Under the pieces are notes generated by a model that was given only the letters and a program-made list of their open reading frames with translations, did no database searches and had not been told where the DNA came from. Of a DNA stretch of 64,000 nucleotides, positions 51,580 through 63,161 are shown one piece after another; position 1 is the stretch's first letter; every line of letters starts with the position of its first letter. This stretch comes from Siphonodentalium dalli. Its lineage: Eukaryota > Mollusca > Scaphopoda > Gadilida > Siphonodentaliidae. The stretch covers positions 62,458,025 to 62,522,024 of the forward strand of contig CP136068.1 in NCBI GenBank assembly GCA_032622095.1, written 5' to 3'. Position numbers and translations under genes: made by a program.

Positions 51580-54500
51580 TATGAGTTCCTCCCTGTCCAC
51601 TCTTATATGAGTTGCTGCCTGTTCACTCGTATATGAGTTCCAGCCTGTCCACTCTTATGAGTTCCTCCATGTCCACTCTTATGAGTTCCTCCCTGTCCAC
51701 TCTTATATGAGTTCCTGCCTGTCCACTCTTATGAGTTCCAGCCTGTCCACTCTTATGAGTTCCAGCCTGTACACTCTTATATGAGTTCCTCCCTGTCGAC
51801 TCTTATATTAGTTCCTCCCTGTCCACTCTTATATTAGTTCCTCCCTGTTCACTCCTATATTAGTTCCTCCCTGTCCACTCTTATATTAGTTCCTCCATGT
51901 CCACTCTTATATTAGTTCCTCCCTGTCCACTCTTATATTCGTTCCTCCATGTACACTCATATATTAGTTCCTCCCTGTCCTCTCTTATTAGTTCCTCCCT
52001 GTCCACTATTATATGAGTTGCTGCCTGTCCACTCGTATATGAGTTCCAGCCTGTCCACTCGTATATGAGTTCCAGCCTGTCCACTCTTATATGAGTTCCT
52101 GCCTGTCCACTCTTATATGAGTTCCTGCCTGTCCACTCTTATGAGTTCCTCCATGTCCACTCTTATGACTTCCTCCCTGTCCACTCTTATAAGTTCCTCC
52201 CTGTCCACTCGTATATGAGTTCCTGCCTGTCCACTCTTATATGAGTTCCAGCCTGTCCACTCTTATATGAGTTCCTCCTGACCACTCTTATATGAGTTCC
52301 TGCCTGTCCACTCTTATATGAGTTCCCCCTGTATACTCTTATGAGTTCCTCCCTGTCCACTCTTATATGAGTTTCCCCTGTCCACTCTTATATGAGTTCC
52401 TCATTTCCACTCTTATATGAGTTCCTCCCAGTCCACTCTTATATGAGTTGCTGCCTGTGCACTATTATATGAGTCCCAGCCTGTCCACTCTTATATGAAT
52501 TCCTGCATGTCCACTCTTATATGAGTTCTTCCCTGTCCACTCTTATATGATTTCCTCCCTGTCAACTCTTATGAGTTCCTCCCTGTACACTGCTATATGA
52601 GTTCCTGCCTGTCCACTCTTATATGAGTTCCTGCCTGTCCACTCTCATATGAGTTCCTGCCTGTCCACTCTTATATGGGTTCCTACCTGTCCACTCTTAT
52701 ATGAGTTCCTCCCTGTCCACTCTTATATGAGTTCCTCCCTGTCCACTCTTATATGAGTTCCTCCCTGTCCTCTCTTATATGAGTTCCTCCCTGTCCACTC
52801 TTATATTAGTTCCTCCCTGTACACTCATATATTAGTTTCTCCCTGTCCTCTCTTATATGAGTTCCTCCCTGTCCACTCTTATATGAGTTGCTGCCTGTTC
52901 ACTCGTATATGAGTTCCAGCCTGTCCACTCTTATGAGTTCCTCCATGTCCACTCTTATGAGTTCCTCCCTGTCCACTCTTATATGAGTTCCTGCCTGTCC
53001 ACTCTTATGAGTTCCAGCCTGTCCACTCTTATGAGTTCCAGCCTGTCCACTCTTATATGAGTTCCTCCCTGTCCGCTCGTATATGAGTTGCTGCCTGTCC
53101 ACTCGTATATGAGTTCCAGCCTGTCCACTCTTATGAGTTCCTCCATGTCCACTCTCATGAGTTTCTCCCTGTCCACTCTTATATGAGTTCCTGCCTGTCC
53201 ACTCTTATGAGTTCCAGCCTGTCCACTCTAATGAGTTCCAGCCTGTCCACTCTTATATGAGTTCCTCCCTGTCCACTCTTATATGAGTTCCTCCCTGTCC
53301 ACTCTTATATTAGTTCCTCCCTGTCCACTCTTATATTAGTTCCTCCCTGTCCACTCTTATATTAGTTCCTGCCTGTCCACTCTTATATTAGTTCCTCCAC
53401 GTACACTCATATATTAGTTCCTCCCTGTCCTCTCTTATGAGTTCCTCCCTGTCCACTATTATATGAGTTGCTGCCTGTCCACTCGTATATGAGTTCCAGC
53501 CTGTCCACTCGTATATGAGTTCCAGCCTGTCCACTCTTATATGAGTTCCTGCATGTCCACTCTCATATGAGTTCCTGCCTGTCCACTCTTATGAGTTCCT
53601 CCCTGTCCACTCTTATGAGTTCCTCCCTGTCCACTCTTATATGAGTTCCTGCCTGTCCACTCTTATATGAGTTCCTGCCTGTCCACTCTTTTATGAGTTC
53701 CTCCCTGTCCACTCTTATGTGGTTTCCTGCCTGTCCACTCTTATATGAGTTCCCCTTGTCCACTCTTATATGAGTTGCTCCCTGTCCATTCTTTTATGAG
53801 TTTCTCCATGTCCACTCAAATATGAGTTCCTCCCTGACCACTCTTATATGTGTTCCTGCCTGTCCACTCTTATATGAGTTCCTCCCAGTCCACTCTTATG
53901 AGTTCCTCCCTGTCCACTCTTATATGAGTTTCTCCATGTCCACTCTTATATGAGTTCCCCCCTGACCACTCTTATATGAGTTCCTGCCTGTCCACTCTTA
54001 TATGAGTTCCCCCTGTCTACTATTATGAGTTCCTCCCTGTCCACTATTATATGAGTTCCCCCTGTCCACTCTTATATGAGTTCCTCCATGTCCACTCTTA
54101 TATGAGTTCCTCCATGTCCAATCTTATATGAGTTGCTGCCTGCCACTCTTATATGAGTTCATCCATGTCCACTCTTATATGAGTTCCTCCCTGTCCACTC
54201 TTATATGAGTTGCTGCATGCCACTATTATATGAGTTCATCCATGTCCACTCTTATATGAGTTGCTGTCTGTCCACTCTTATATGAGTTCGTCCCTGTCCA
54301 CTCTTATATGAGTTGGACCTGTATACTCTTATATGAGTTCCTCCCTGTCCTCTCTTATATGAGTTGCTGACTGTCCACTCTTATATGAGTTGCTGCATGT
54401 CCACTCTTATATGAATTCATCCTTGTCCATTCTTATATGAGTTCCTCCCTGTCCACTCTTATATGACATCCTGCCTGTCCACTCTTATATGAATTCCTCC

Positions 54501-55027
54501 TTGTCGACTCTTATATGAGTTCATCCCTGTCCACTCTTATATGAGTTCCTCACAGTCCACTCTTATATGAGTTCCTCATTGTCCACTCTTATATGAGTCC
54601 CTCATTGTCCACTCTTATATGAGTTGCTGCCTGTCCACTCGTATATGAGTTTCCCCCAGTCCACTCTTGTGAGTTCCCCATTGTCCACTCGTATATGAGT
54701 TGCTGCCTGTCCACTATTATATGAGTTCCAGTCTGTCCACTCTTATATGAATTCCTGCATGTCCACTCTTATATGAGTTCCTTCCTGTACACTGCTATAT
54801 GAGTTCCTGCCTGTCCACTCTTATATGAGTTCCTGCCTGTCTACTCTTATGAGTTCCAGCCTGTCCACTCTTATGAGTTCCAGCCTGTACACTCTTATAT
54901 GAGTTCCTCCCTGTCGACTCTTATATTAGTTCCTCCCTGTCCACTCTTATATTAGTTCCTCCCTGTTCACTCCTATATTAGTTCCTCCCTGTCCACTCTT
55001 ATATTAGTTCCTCCATGTCCACTCTTA
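51580..55027 (+). repeat. HOR-F copy 2 (3,448 bp)
   Basis: Second copy of 48132-51579. The four protein-length open frames are unchanged in it, so the copies are nearly identical. One visible substitution is CTCCCCCCTG-type context near 53957 against CTCCCTG near 50509. After 55027 the sequence goes on with TATATTAG monomers where copy 1 had TATATGAG. Confidence 0.9.
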
Positions 55028-55318
55028 TATTAGTTCCTCCCTGTCCACTCTTATATTAGTTCCTCCATGTACACTCATATATTAGTTCCTCCCTGTCCTC
55101 TCTTATTAGTTCCTCCCTGTCCACTATTATATGAGTTGCTGCCTGTCCACTCGTATATGAGTTCCAGCCTGTCCACTCGTATATGAGTTCCAGCCTGTCC
55201 ACTCTTATATGAGTTCCTGCCTGTCCACTCTTATATGAGTTCCTGCCTGTCCACTCTTATGAGTTCCTCCATGTCCACTCTTATGAGTTCCTCCCTGTCC
55301 ACTCTTATAAGTTCCTCC
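55028..55318 (+). repeat. Short link between HOR-F and HOR-G
   Basis: About eleven monomers, mostly TATATTAG and CGTATATGAG types. They continue the sequence of HOR-F as seen near 47030-47300 and recur near 63490 at the right end of the window. Confidence 0.75.
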
Positions 55319-58300
55319 CTGTCCACTCTTATATGAGTTCCTGCCTGTCCACTCTTATATGAGTTCCAGCCTGTCCACTCTTATATGAGTTCCTGCCTGT
55401 CCACTCTTATATGAGTTCCTCCCTGTCCACTTTATATGAGTTCCTCCCTGTCCACTCTTATATGAGTTCCTGCCTGTCCACTCTTATATGAGTTCCTCCT
55501 TGTCCACTCTTATATGAGTTGCTCCCTGTCCATTCTTTTATGAGTTTCTCCCTGTCTTCTCAAATACGAGTTCCTCCCTGTCCACTCTTATATGAGTTCC
55601 TCCCCGTCCACTCTTATGAGTTCCTCCCTGTCCACTCTTATATGAGTTTCTCCATGTCCACTCTTATATGAGTTCCTCCCTGACCACTCTTATATGAGTT
55701 CCTGCCTGTCCACTCTTATATGAGTTCCCCCTGTCTACTCTTATGAGTTCCTCCCTGTCCACTCTTATATGAGTTCCCCCTGTCCACTCTTATATGAGTT
55801 CCTCATTTCCACTCTTATATGAGTTCCTCCCAGTCCACTCTTATATGAGTTGCTGCCTGTCCACTATTATATGAGTCCCACCCTGTCCACTCTTATATGA
55901 ATTCCTGCATGTCCACTCTTATATGAGTCCCAGCCTGTCCACTCTTATATGAATTCCTGCATGTCCACTCTTATATGAGTTCCTTCCTGTACACTGCTAT
56001 ATGAGTTCCTGCCTGTCCACTCTTATATGAGTTCCTGCCTGTCCACTCTTATATGAGTTCCTGCCTGTCCACTCTTATATGGGTTCCTCCCTGTCCACTC
56101 TTATATGAGTTCCTCCCTGTCCACTCTTATATGAGTTCCTCCCTGTCCACTCTTATATGAGTTCCTCCCTGTCCACTCTTATATGAGTTCCTCCCTGTCC
56201 ACTCTTATATTAGTTCCTCCCTGTACACTCATATATTAGTTCCTCCCTGTCCTCTCTTATATGAGTTCCTCCCTGTCCACTCGTATATGAGTTGCTGCCT
56301 GTCCACTCGTATATGAGTTCCAGCCTGTCCACTCTTATGAGTTCCTCCATGTCCACTCTTATGAGTTTCTCCCTGTCCACTCTTATATGAGTTCCTGCCT
56401 GTCCACTCTTATGAGTTCCAGCCTGTCCACTCTTATGAGTTCCAGCCTGTCCACTCTTATATGAGTTCCTCCCTGTCCACTCTTATATGAGTTCCTCCCT
56501 GTCCACTCTTATATTAGTTCCTCCCTGTCCACTCTTATATTAGTTCCTCCCTGTCCACTCTTATATTAGTTCCTGCCTGTCCACTCTTATATTAGTTCCT
56601 CCACGTACACTAATATATTAGTTCCTCCCTGTCCTCTCTTATGAGTTCCTCCCTGTCCACTATTATATGAGTTGCTGCCTGTCCACTCGTATATGAGTTC
56701 CAGCCTGTCCACTCGTATATGAGTTCCAGCCTGTCCACTATAATATGAGTTCCTGCATGTCCACTCTCATATGAGTTCCTGCCTGTCCACTCTTATGAGT
56801 TCCTCCATGTCCACGCTTATGAGTTCCTCCCTGTCCACTCTTATGAGTTCCTCCCTGTCCACTCTTATATGAGTTCCTGCCTGTCCACTCTTATATGAGT
56901 TCCAGCCTGTCCACTCTTATATGAGTTCCTGCCTGTCCACTCTTATATGAGTTCCTCCCTGTCCACTTTATATGAGTTCCTCCCTGTCCACTCTTATGTG
57001 GGTTCCTGCCTGTCCACTCTTATATGAGTTCCCCTTGTCCACTCTTATATGAGTTGCTCCCTGTCCATTCTTTTATGAGTTTCTCCATGTCCACTCAAAT
57101 ATGAGTTCCTCCCTGACCACTCTTATATGTGTTCCTGCCTGTCCACTCTTATATGAGTTCCTCCCAGTCCACTCTTATGAGTTCCTCCCTGTCCACTCTT
57201 ATATGAGTTTCTCCATGTCCACTCTTATATGAGTTCCTCCCTGACCACTCTTATATGAGTTCCTGCCTGTCCACTCTTATATGAGTTCCCCCTGTCTACT
57301 CTTATGAGTTCCTCCCTGTCCACTCTTATATGAGTTCCCCCTGTCCACTCTTATATGAGTTCCTTCATGTCCACTCTTATATGAGTTCCTCCATGTCCAA
57401 TCTTATATGAGTTGCTGCCTGCCACTCTTATATGAGTTCATCCATGTCCACTCTTATATGAGTTCGTCCCTGTCCACTCTTATATGAGTTGGACCTGTAT
57501 ACTCTTATATGAGTTCCTCCCTGTCCTCTCTTATATGAGTTGCTGACTGTCCACTCTTATATGAGTTGCTGCATGTCCACTCTTATATGAATTCATCCTT
57601 GTCCACTCTTATATGAGTTCCTCCCTGTCCACTCTTATATGACATCCTGCCTGTCCACTCTTATATGAATTCCTCCTTGTCGACTCTTATATGAGTTCAT
57701 CCCTGTCCACTCTTATATGAGTTCCTCACAGTCCACTCTTATATGTGTTCCTCATTGTCCACTCTTATATCAGTCCCTCATTGTCCACTCTTATATGAGT
57801 TGCTGCCTGTCCACTCGTATATGAGTCCCTCATTGTCCACTCTTATATGAGTTGCTGCCTGTCCACTCGTATATGAGTTGCTGCCTGTCCACTATTATAT
57901 GAGTTCCAGTCTGTCCACTCTTATATGAATTCCTGCATGTCCACTCTTATATGAGTTCCTTCCTGTACACTGCTATATGAGTTCCTGCCTGTCCACTCTT
58001 ATATGAGTTCCTGCCTGTCCACTCTTATGAGTTCCAGCCTGTCCACTCTTATGAGTTCCAGCCTGTACACTCTTATATGAGTTCCTCCCTGTCGACTCTT
58101 ATATTAGTTCCTCCCTGTCCACTCTTATATTAGTTCCTCCCTGTTCACTCCTATATTAGTTCCTCCCTGTCCACTCTTATATTAGTTCCTCCATGTCCAC
58201 TCTTATATTAGTTCCTCCCTGTCCACTCTTATATTAGATCCTCCATGTACACTCATATATTAGTTCCTCCCTGTCCTCTCTTATTAGTTCCTCCCTGTCC

Positions 58301-58320
58301 ACTATTATATGAGTTGCTGC
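55319..58320 (+). repeat. HOR-G copy 1 (3,002 bp)
   Basis: Anchors to the next copy at 3,002 bp: CAAATACGAG at 55561 and 58563, and GGTTCCTGCC (within TATGTGGG) at 57001 and 60003. It contains mixed 26- and 24-bp monomers and several GTCTTCTCAAATACGAG-like outliers that are useful as markers. No gene is present. Confidence 0.88.
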
Positions 58321-60465
58321 CTGTCCACTCTTATATGAGTTCCTGCCTGTCCACTCTTATATGAGTTCCAGCCTGTCCACTCTTATATGAGTTCCTGCCT
58401 GTCCACTCTTATATGAGTTCCTCCCTGTCCACTTTATATGAGTTCCTCCCTGTCCACTCTTATATGAGTTCCTGCCTGTCCACTCTTATATGAGTTCCTC
58501 CTTGTCCACTCTTATATGAGTTGCTCCCTGTCCATTCTTTTATGAGTTTCTCCCTGTCTTCTCAAATACGAGTTCCTCCCTGTCCACTCTTATATGAGTT
58601 CCTCCCCGTCCACTCTTATGAGTTCCTCCCTGTCCACTCTTATATGAGTTTCTCCATGTCCACTCTTATATGAGTTCCTCCCTGACCACTCTTATATGAG
58701 TTCCTGCCTGTCCACTCTTATATGAGTTCCCCCTGTCTACTCTTATGAGTTCCTCCCTGTCCACTCTTATATGAGTTCCCCCTGTCCACTCATATATGAG
58801 TTCCTCATTTCCACTCTTATATGAGTTCCTCCCAGTCCACTCTTATATGAGTTGCTGCCTGTCCACTATTATATGAGTCCCACCCTGTCCACTCTTATAT
58901 GAATTCCTGCATGTCCACTCTTATATGAGTCCCAGCCTGTCCACTCTTATATGAATTCCTGCATGTCCACTCTTATATGAGTTCCTTCCTGTACACTGCT
59001 ATATGAGTTCCTGCCTGTCCACTCTTATATGAGTTCCTGCCTGTCCACTCTTATATGAGTTCCTGCCTGTCCACTCTTATATGGGTTCCTCCCTGTCCAC
59101 TCTTATATGAGTTCCTCCCTGTCCACTCTTATATGAGTTCCTCCCTGTCCACTCTTATATGAGTTCCTCCCTGTCCACTCTTATATGAGTTCCTCCCTGT
59201 CCACTCTTATATTAGTTCCTCCCTGTACACTCATATATTAGTTCCTCCCTGTCCTCTCTTATATGAGTTCCTCCCTGTCCACTCGTATATGAGTTGCTGC
59301 CTGTCCACTCGTATATGAGTTCCAGCCTGTCCACTCTTATGAGTTCCTCCATGTCCACTCTTATGAGTTTCTCCCTGTCCACTCTTATATGAGTTCCTGC
59401 CTGTCCACTCTTATGAGTTCCAGCCTGTCCACTCTTATGAGTTCCAGCCTGTCCACTCTTATATGAGTTCCTCCCTGTCCACTCTTATATGAGTTCCTCC
59501 CTGTCCACTCTTATATTAGTTCCTCCCTGTCCACTCTTATATTAGTTCCTCCCTGTCCACTCTTATATTAGTTCCTGCCTGTCCACTCTTATATTAGTTC
59601 CTCCACGTACACTCATATATTAGTTCCTCCCTGTCCTCTCTTATGAGTTCCTCCCTGTCCACTATTATATGAGTTGCTGCCTGTCCACTCGTATATGAGT
59701 TCCAGCCTGTCCACTCGTATATGAGTTCCAGCCTGTCCACTATAATATGAGTTCCTGCATGTCCACTCTCATATGAGTTCCTGCCTGTCCACTCTTATGA
59801 GTTCCTCCATGTCCACTCTTATGAGTTCCTCCCTGTCCACTCTTATGAGTTCCTCCTTGTCCACTCTTATATGAGTTCCTGCCTGTCCACTCTTATATGA
59901 GTTCCAGCCTGTCCACTCTTATATGAGTTCCTGCCTGTCCACTCTTATATGAGTTCCTCCCTGTCCACTTTATATGAGTTCCTCCCTGTCCACTCTTATG
60001 TGGGTTCCTGCCTGTCCACTCTTATATGAGTTCCCCTTGTCCACTCTTATATGAGTTGCTCCCTGTCCATTCTTTTATGAGTTTCTCCATGTCCACTCAA
60101 ATATGAGTTCCTCCCTGACCACTCTTATATGTGTTCCTGCCTGTCCACTCTTATATGAGTTCCTCCCAGTCCACTCTTATGAGTTCCTCCCTGTCCACTC
60201 TTATATGAGTTTCTCCATGTCCACTCTTATATGAGTTCATCCCTGACCACTCTTATATGAGTTCCTGCCTGTCCACTCTTATATGAGTTCCCCCTGTCTA
60301 CTCTTATGAGTTCCTCCCTGTCCACTCTTATATGAGTTCCCCCTGTCCACTCTTATATGAGTTCCTTCATGTCCACTCTTATATGAGTTCCTCCATGTCC
60401 AATCTTATATGAGTTGCTGCCTGCCACTCTTATATGAGTTCATCCATGTCCACTCTTATATGAGT
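58321..60465 (+). repeat. HOR-G copy 2 (about 2,145 bp, interrupted)
   Basis: Follows copy 1 at 3,002 bp until about 60465. There copy 1 goes on with GTTCGTCCCTG and this copy switches into monomers of the 462-bp duplication. The rest of the unit (GTTGGACCTG at 60952) reappears 3,464 bp after its partner at 57488, that is 3,002 plus 462. Confidence 0.85.
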
Positions 60466-61339
60466 TCCTCCCTGTCCACTCTTATATGAGTTGCTGCATG
60501 CCACTATTATATGAGTTCATCCATGTCCACTCTTATATGAGTTGCTGTCTGTCCACTCTTATATGAGTTCCTGCCTGTCCACTCTTATATGAGTTCCTGC
60601 CTGTCCACTCTTATATGGGTTCCTCCCTGTCCACTCTTATATGAGTTCCTCCCTGTCCACTCTTATATGAGTTTCTCCATGTCCACTCTTATATGAGTTC
60701 CTCCCTGACCACTCTTATATGAGTTCCTGCCTGTCCACTCTTATATGAGTTCCCCCTGTCTACTCTTATGAGTTCCTCCCTGTCCACTCTTATATGAGTT
60801 CCCCCTGTCCACTCTTATATGAGTTCCTTCATGTCCACTCTTATATGAGTTCCTCCATGTCCAATCTTATATGAGTTGCTGCCTGCCACTCTTATATGAG
60901 TTCATCCATGTCCACTATTATATGAGTTCGTCCCTGTCCACTCTTATATGAGTTGGACCTGTATACTCTTATATGAGTTCCTCCCTGTCCTCTCTTATAT
61001 GAGTTGCTGACTGTCCACTCTTATATGAGTTGCTGCATGTCCACTCTTATATGAATTCATCCTTGTCCACTCTTATATGAGTTCCTCCCTGTCCACTCTT
61101 ATATGACATCCTGCCTGTCCACTCTTATATGAATTCCTCCTTGTCGACTCTTATATGAGTTCATCCCTGTCCACTCTTATATGAGTTCCTCACAGTCCAC
61201 TCTTATATGTGTTCCTCATTGTCCACTCTTATATCAGTCCCTCATTGTCCACTCTTATATGAGTTGCTGCCTGTCCACTCGTATATGAGTCCCTCATTGT
61301 CCACTCTTATATGAGTTGCTGCCTGTCCACTCGTATATG
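59518..61339 (+). repeat. HOR-H copy 1 (1,822 bp)
   Basis: First of two units offset by 1,822 bp: GGTTCCTGCC at 60003 and 61825, GTTGCTGTCT at 60541 and 62363, GTTGGACCTG at 60952 and 62774. It overlaps the end of HOR-G copy 2 and contains the 462-bp internal duplication, so this duplication came after both. Confidence 0.88.
60181..60927 (+). repeat. Nested 462-bp duplication
   Basis: Segments near 60181-60465 and 60643-60927 match at an offset of 462 bp: GTTTCTCC at 60209 and 60671, GTTCCTTCATG at 60361 and 60823. Both lie inside HOR-H copy 1 and are carried again in copy 2 (62003-62749). Confidence 0.85.
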
Positions 61340-63161
61340 AGTTGCTCCCTGTCCACTCTTATATTAGTTCCTCCCTGTCCACTCTTATATTAGTTCCTCC
61401 CTGTCCACTCTTATATTAGTTCCTCCACGTACACTCATATATTAGTTCCTCCCTGTCCTCTCTTATGAGTTCCTCCCTGTCCACTATTATATGAGTTGCT
61501 GCCTGTCCACTCGTATATGAGTTCCAGCCTGTCCACTCGTATATGAGTTCCAGCCTGTCCACTATAATATGAGTTCCTGCATGTCCACTCTCATATGAGT
61601 TCCAGCCTGTCCACTCTTATGAGTTCCTCCATGTCCACTCTTATGAGTTCCTCCCTGTCCACTCTTATGAGTTCCTCCCTGTCCACTCTTATATGAGTTC
61701 CTGCCTGTCCACTCTTATATGAGTTCCAGCCTGTCCACTCTTATATGAGTTCATGCCTGTCCACTCTTATATGAGTTCCTCCCTGTCCACTTTATATGAG
61801 TTCCTCCCTGTCCACTCTTATGTGGGTTCCTGCCTGTCCACTCTTATATGAGTTCCCCTTGTCCACTCTTATATGAGTTGCTCCCTGTCCATTCTTTTAT
61901 GAGTTTCTCCATGTCCACTCAAATATGAGTTCCTCCCTGACCACTCTTATATGTGTTCCTGCCTGTCCACTCTTATATGAGTTCCTCCCAGTCCACTCTT
62001 ATGAGTTCCTCCCTGTCCACTCTTATATGAGTTTCTCCATGTCCACTCTTATATGAGTTCCTCCCTGACCACTCTTATATGAGTTCCTGCCTGTCCACTC
62101 TTATATGAGTTCCCCCTGTCTACTCTTATGAGTTCCTCCCTGTCCACTCTTATATGAGTTCCCCCTGTCCACTCTTATATGAGTTCCTTCATGTCCACTC
62201 TTATATGAGTTCCTCCATGTCCAATCTTATATGAGTTGCTGCCTGCCACTCTTATATGAGTTCATCCATGTCCACTCTTATATGAGTTCCTCCCTGTCCA
62301 CTCTTATATGAGTTGCTGCATGCCACTATTATATGAGTTCATCCATGTCCACTCTTATATGAGTTGCTGTCTGTCCACTCTTATATGAGTTCCTGCCTGT
62401 CCACTCTTATATGAGTTCCTGCCTGTCCACTCTTATATGGGTTCCTCCCTGTCCACTCTTATATGAGTTCCTCCCTGTCCACTCTTATATGAGTTTCTCC
62501 ATGTCCACTCTTATATGAGTTCCTCCCTGACCACTCTTATATGAGTTCCTGCCTGTCCACTCTTATATGAGTTCCCCCTGTCTACTCTTATGAGTTCCTC
62601 CCTGTCCACTCTTATATGAGTTCCCCCTGTCCACTCTTATATGAGTTCCTTCATGTCCACTCTTATATGAGTTCCTCCATGTCCAATCTTATATGAGTTG
62701 CTGCCTGCCACTCTTATATGAGTTCATCCATGTCCACTATTATATGAGTTCGTCCCTGTCCACTCTTATATGAGTTGGACCTGTATACTCTTATATGAGT
62801 TCCTCCCTGTCCTCTCTTATATGAGTTGCTGACTGTCCACTCTTATATGAGTTGCTGCATGTCCACTCTTATATGAATTCATCCTTGTCCACTCTTATAT
62901 GAGTTCCTCCCTGTCCACTCTTATATGACATCCTGCCTGTCCACTCTTATATGAATTCCTCCTTGTCGACTCTTATATGAGTTCATCCCTGTCCACTCTT
63001 ATATGAGTTCCTCACAGTCCACTCTTATATGTGTTCCTCATTGTCCACTCTTATATCAGTCCCTCATTGTCCACTTTTATATGAGTTGCTGCCTGTCCAC
63101 TCGTATATGAGTCCCTCATTGTCCACTCTTATATGAGTTGCTGCCTGTCCACTCGTATATG
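61340..63161 (+). repeat. HOR-H copy 2 (1,822 bp)
   Basis: Near-identical to 59518-61339 including the nested 462-bp duplication. Visible differences are single bases, for example TTCATCCCTG near 60237 against TTCCTCCCTG near 62059, and TTCATGCC near 61750 against TTCCTGCC near 59928. Confidence 0.88.

Noticed and set aside
47002-53763. Nine minus-strand open frames of 65-67 codons in HOR-E and HOR-F
   Set aside because: They are open because 24-bp monomers keep frame and CGTATATGAG monomers replace TAA with TAC. Several overlap each other in different frames, which a real gene family would not show in this form.
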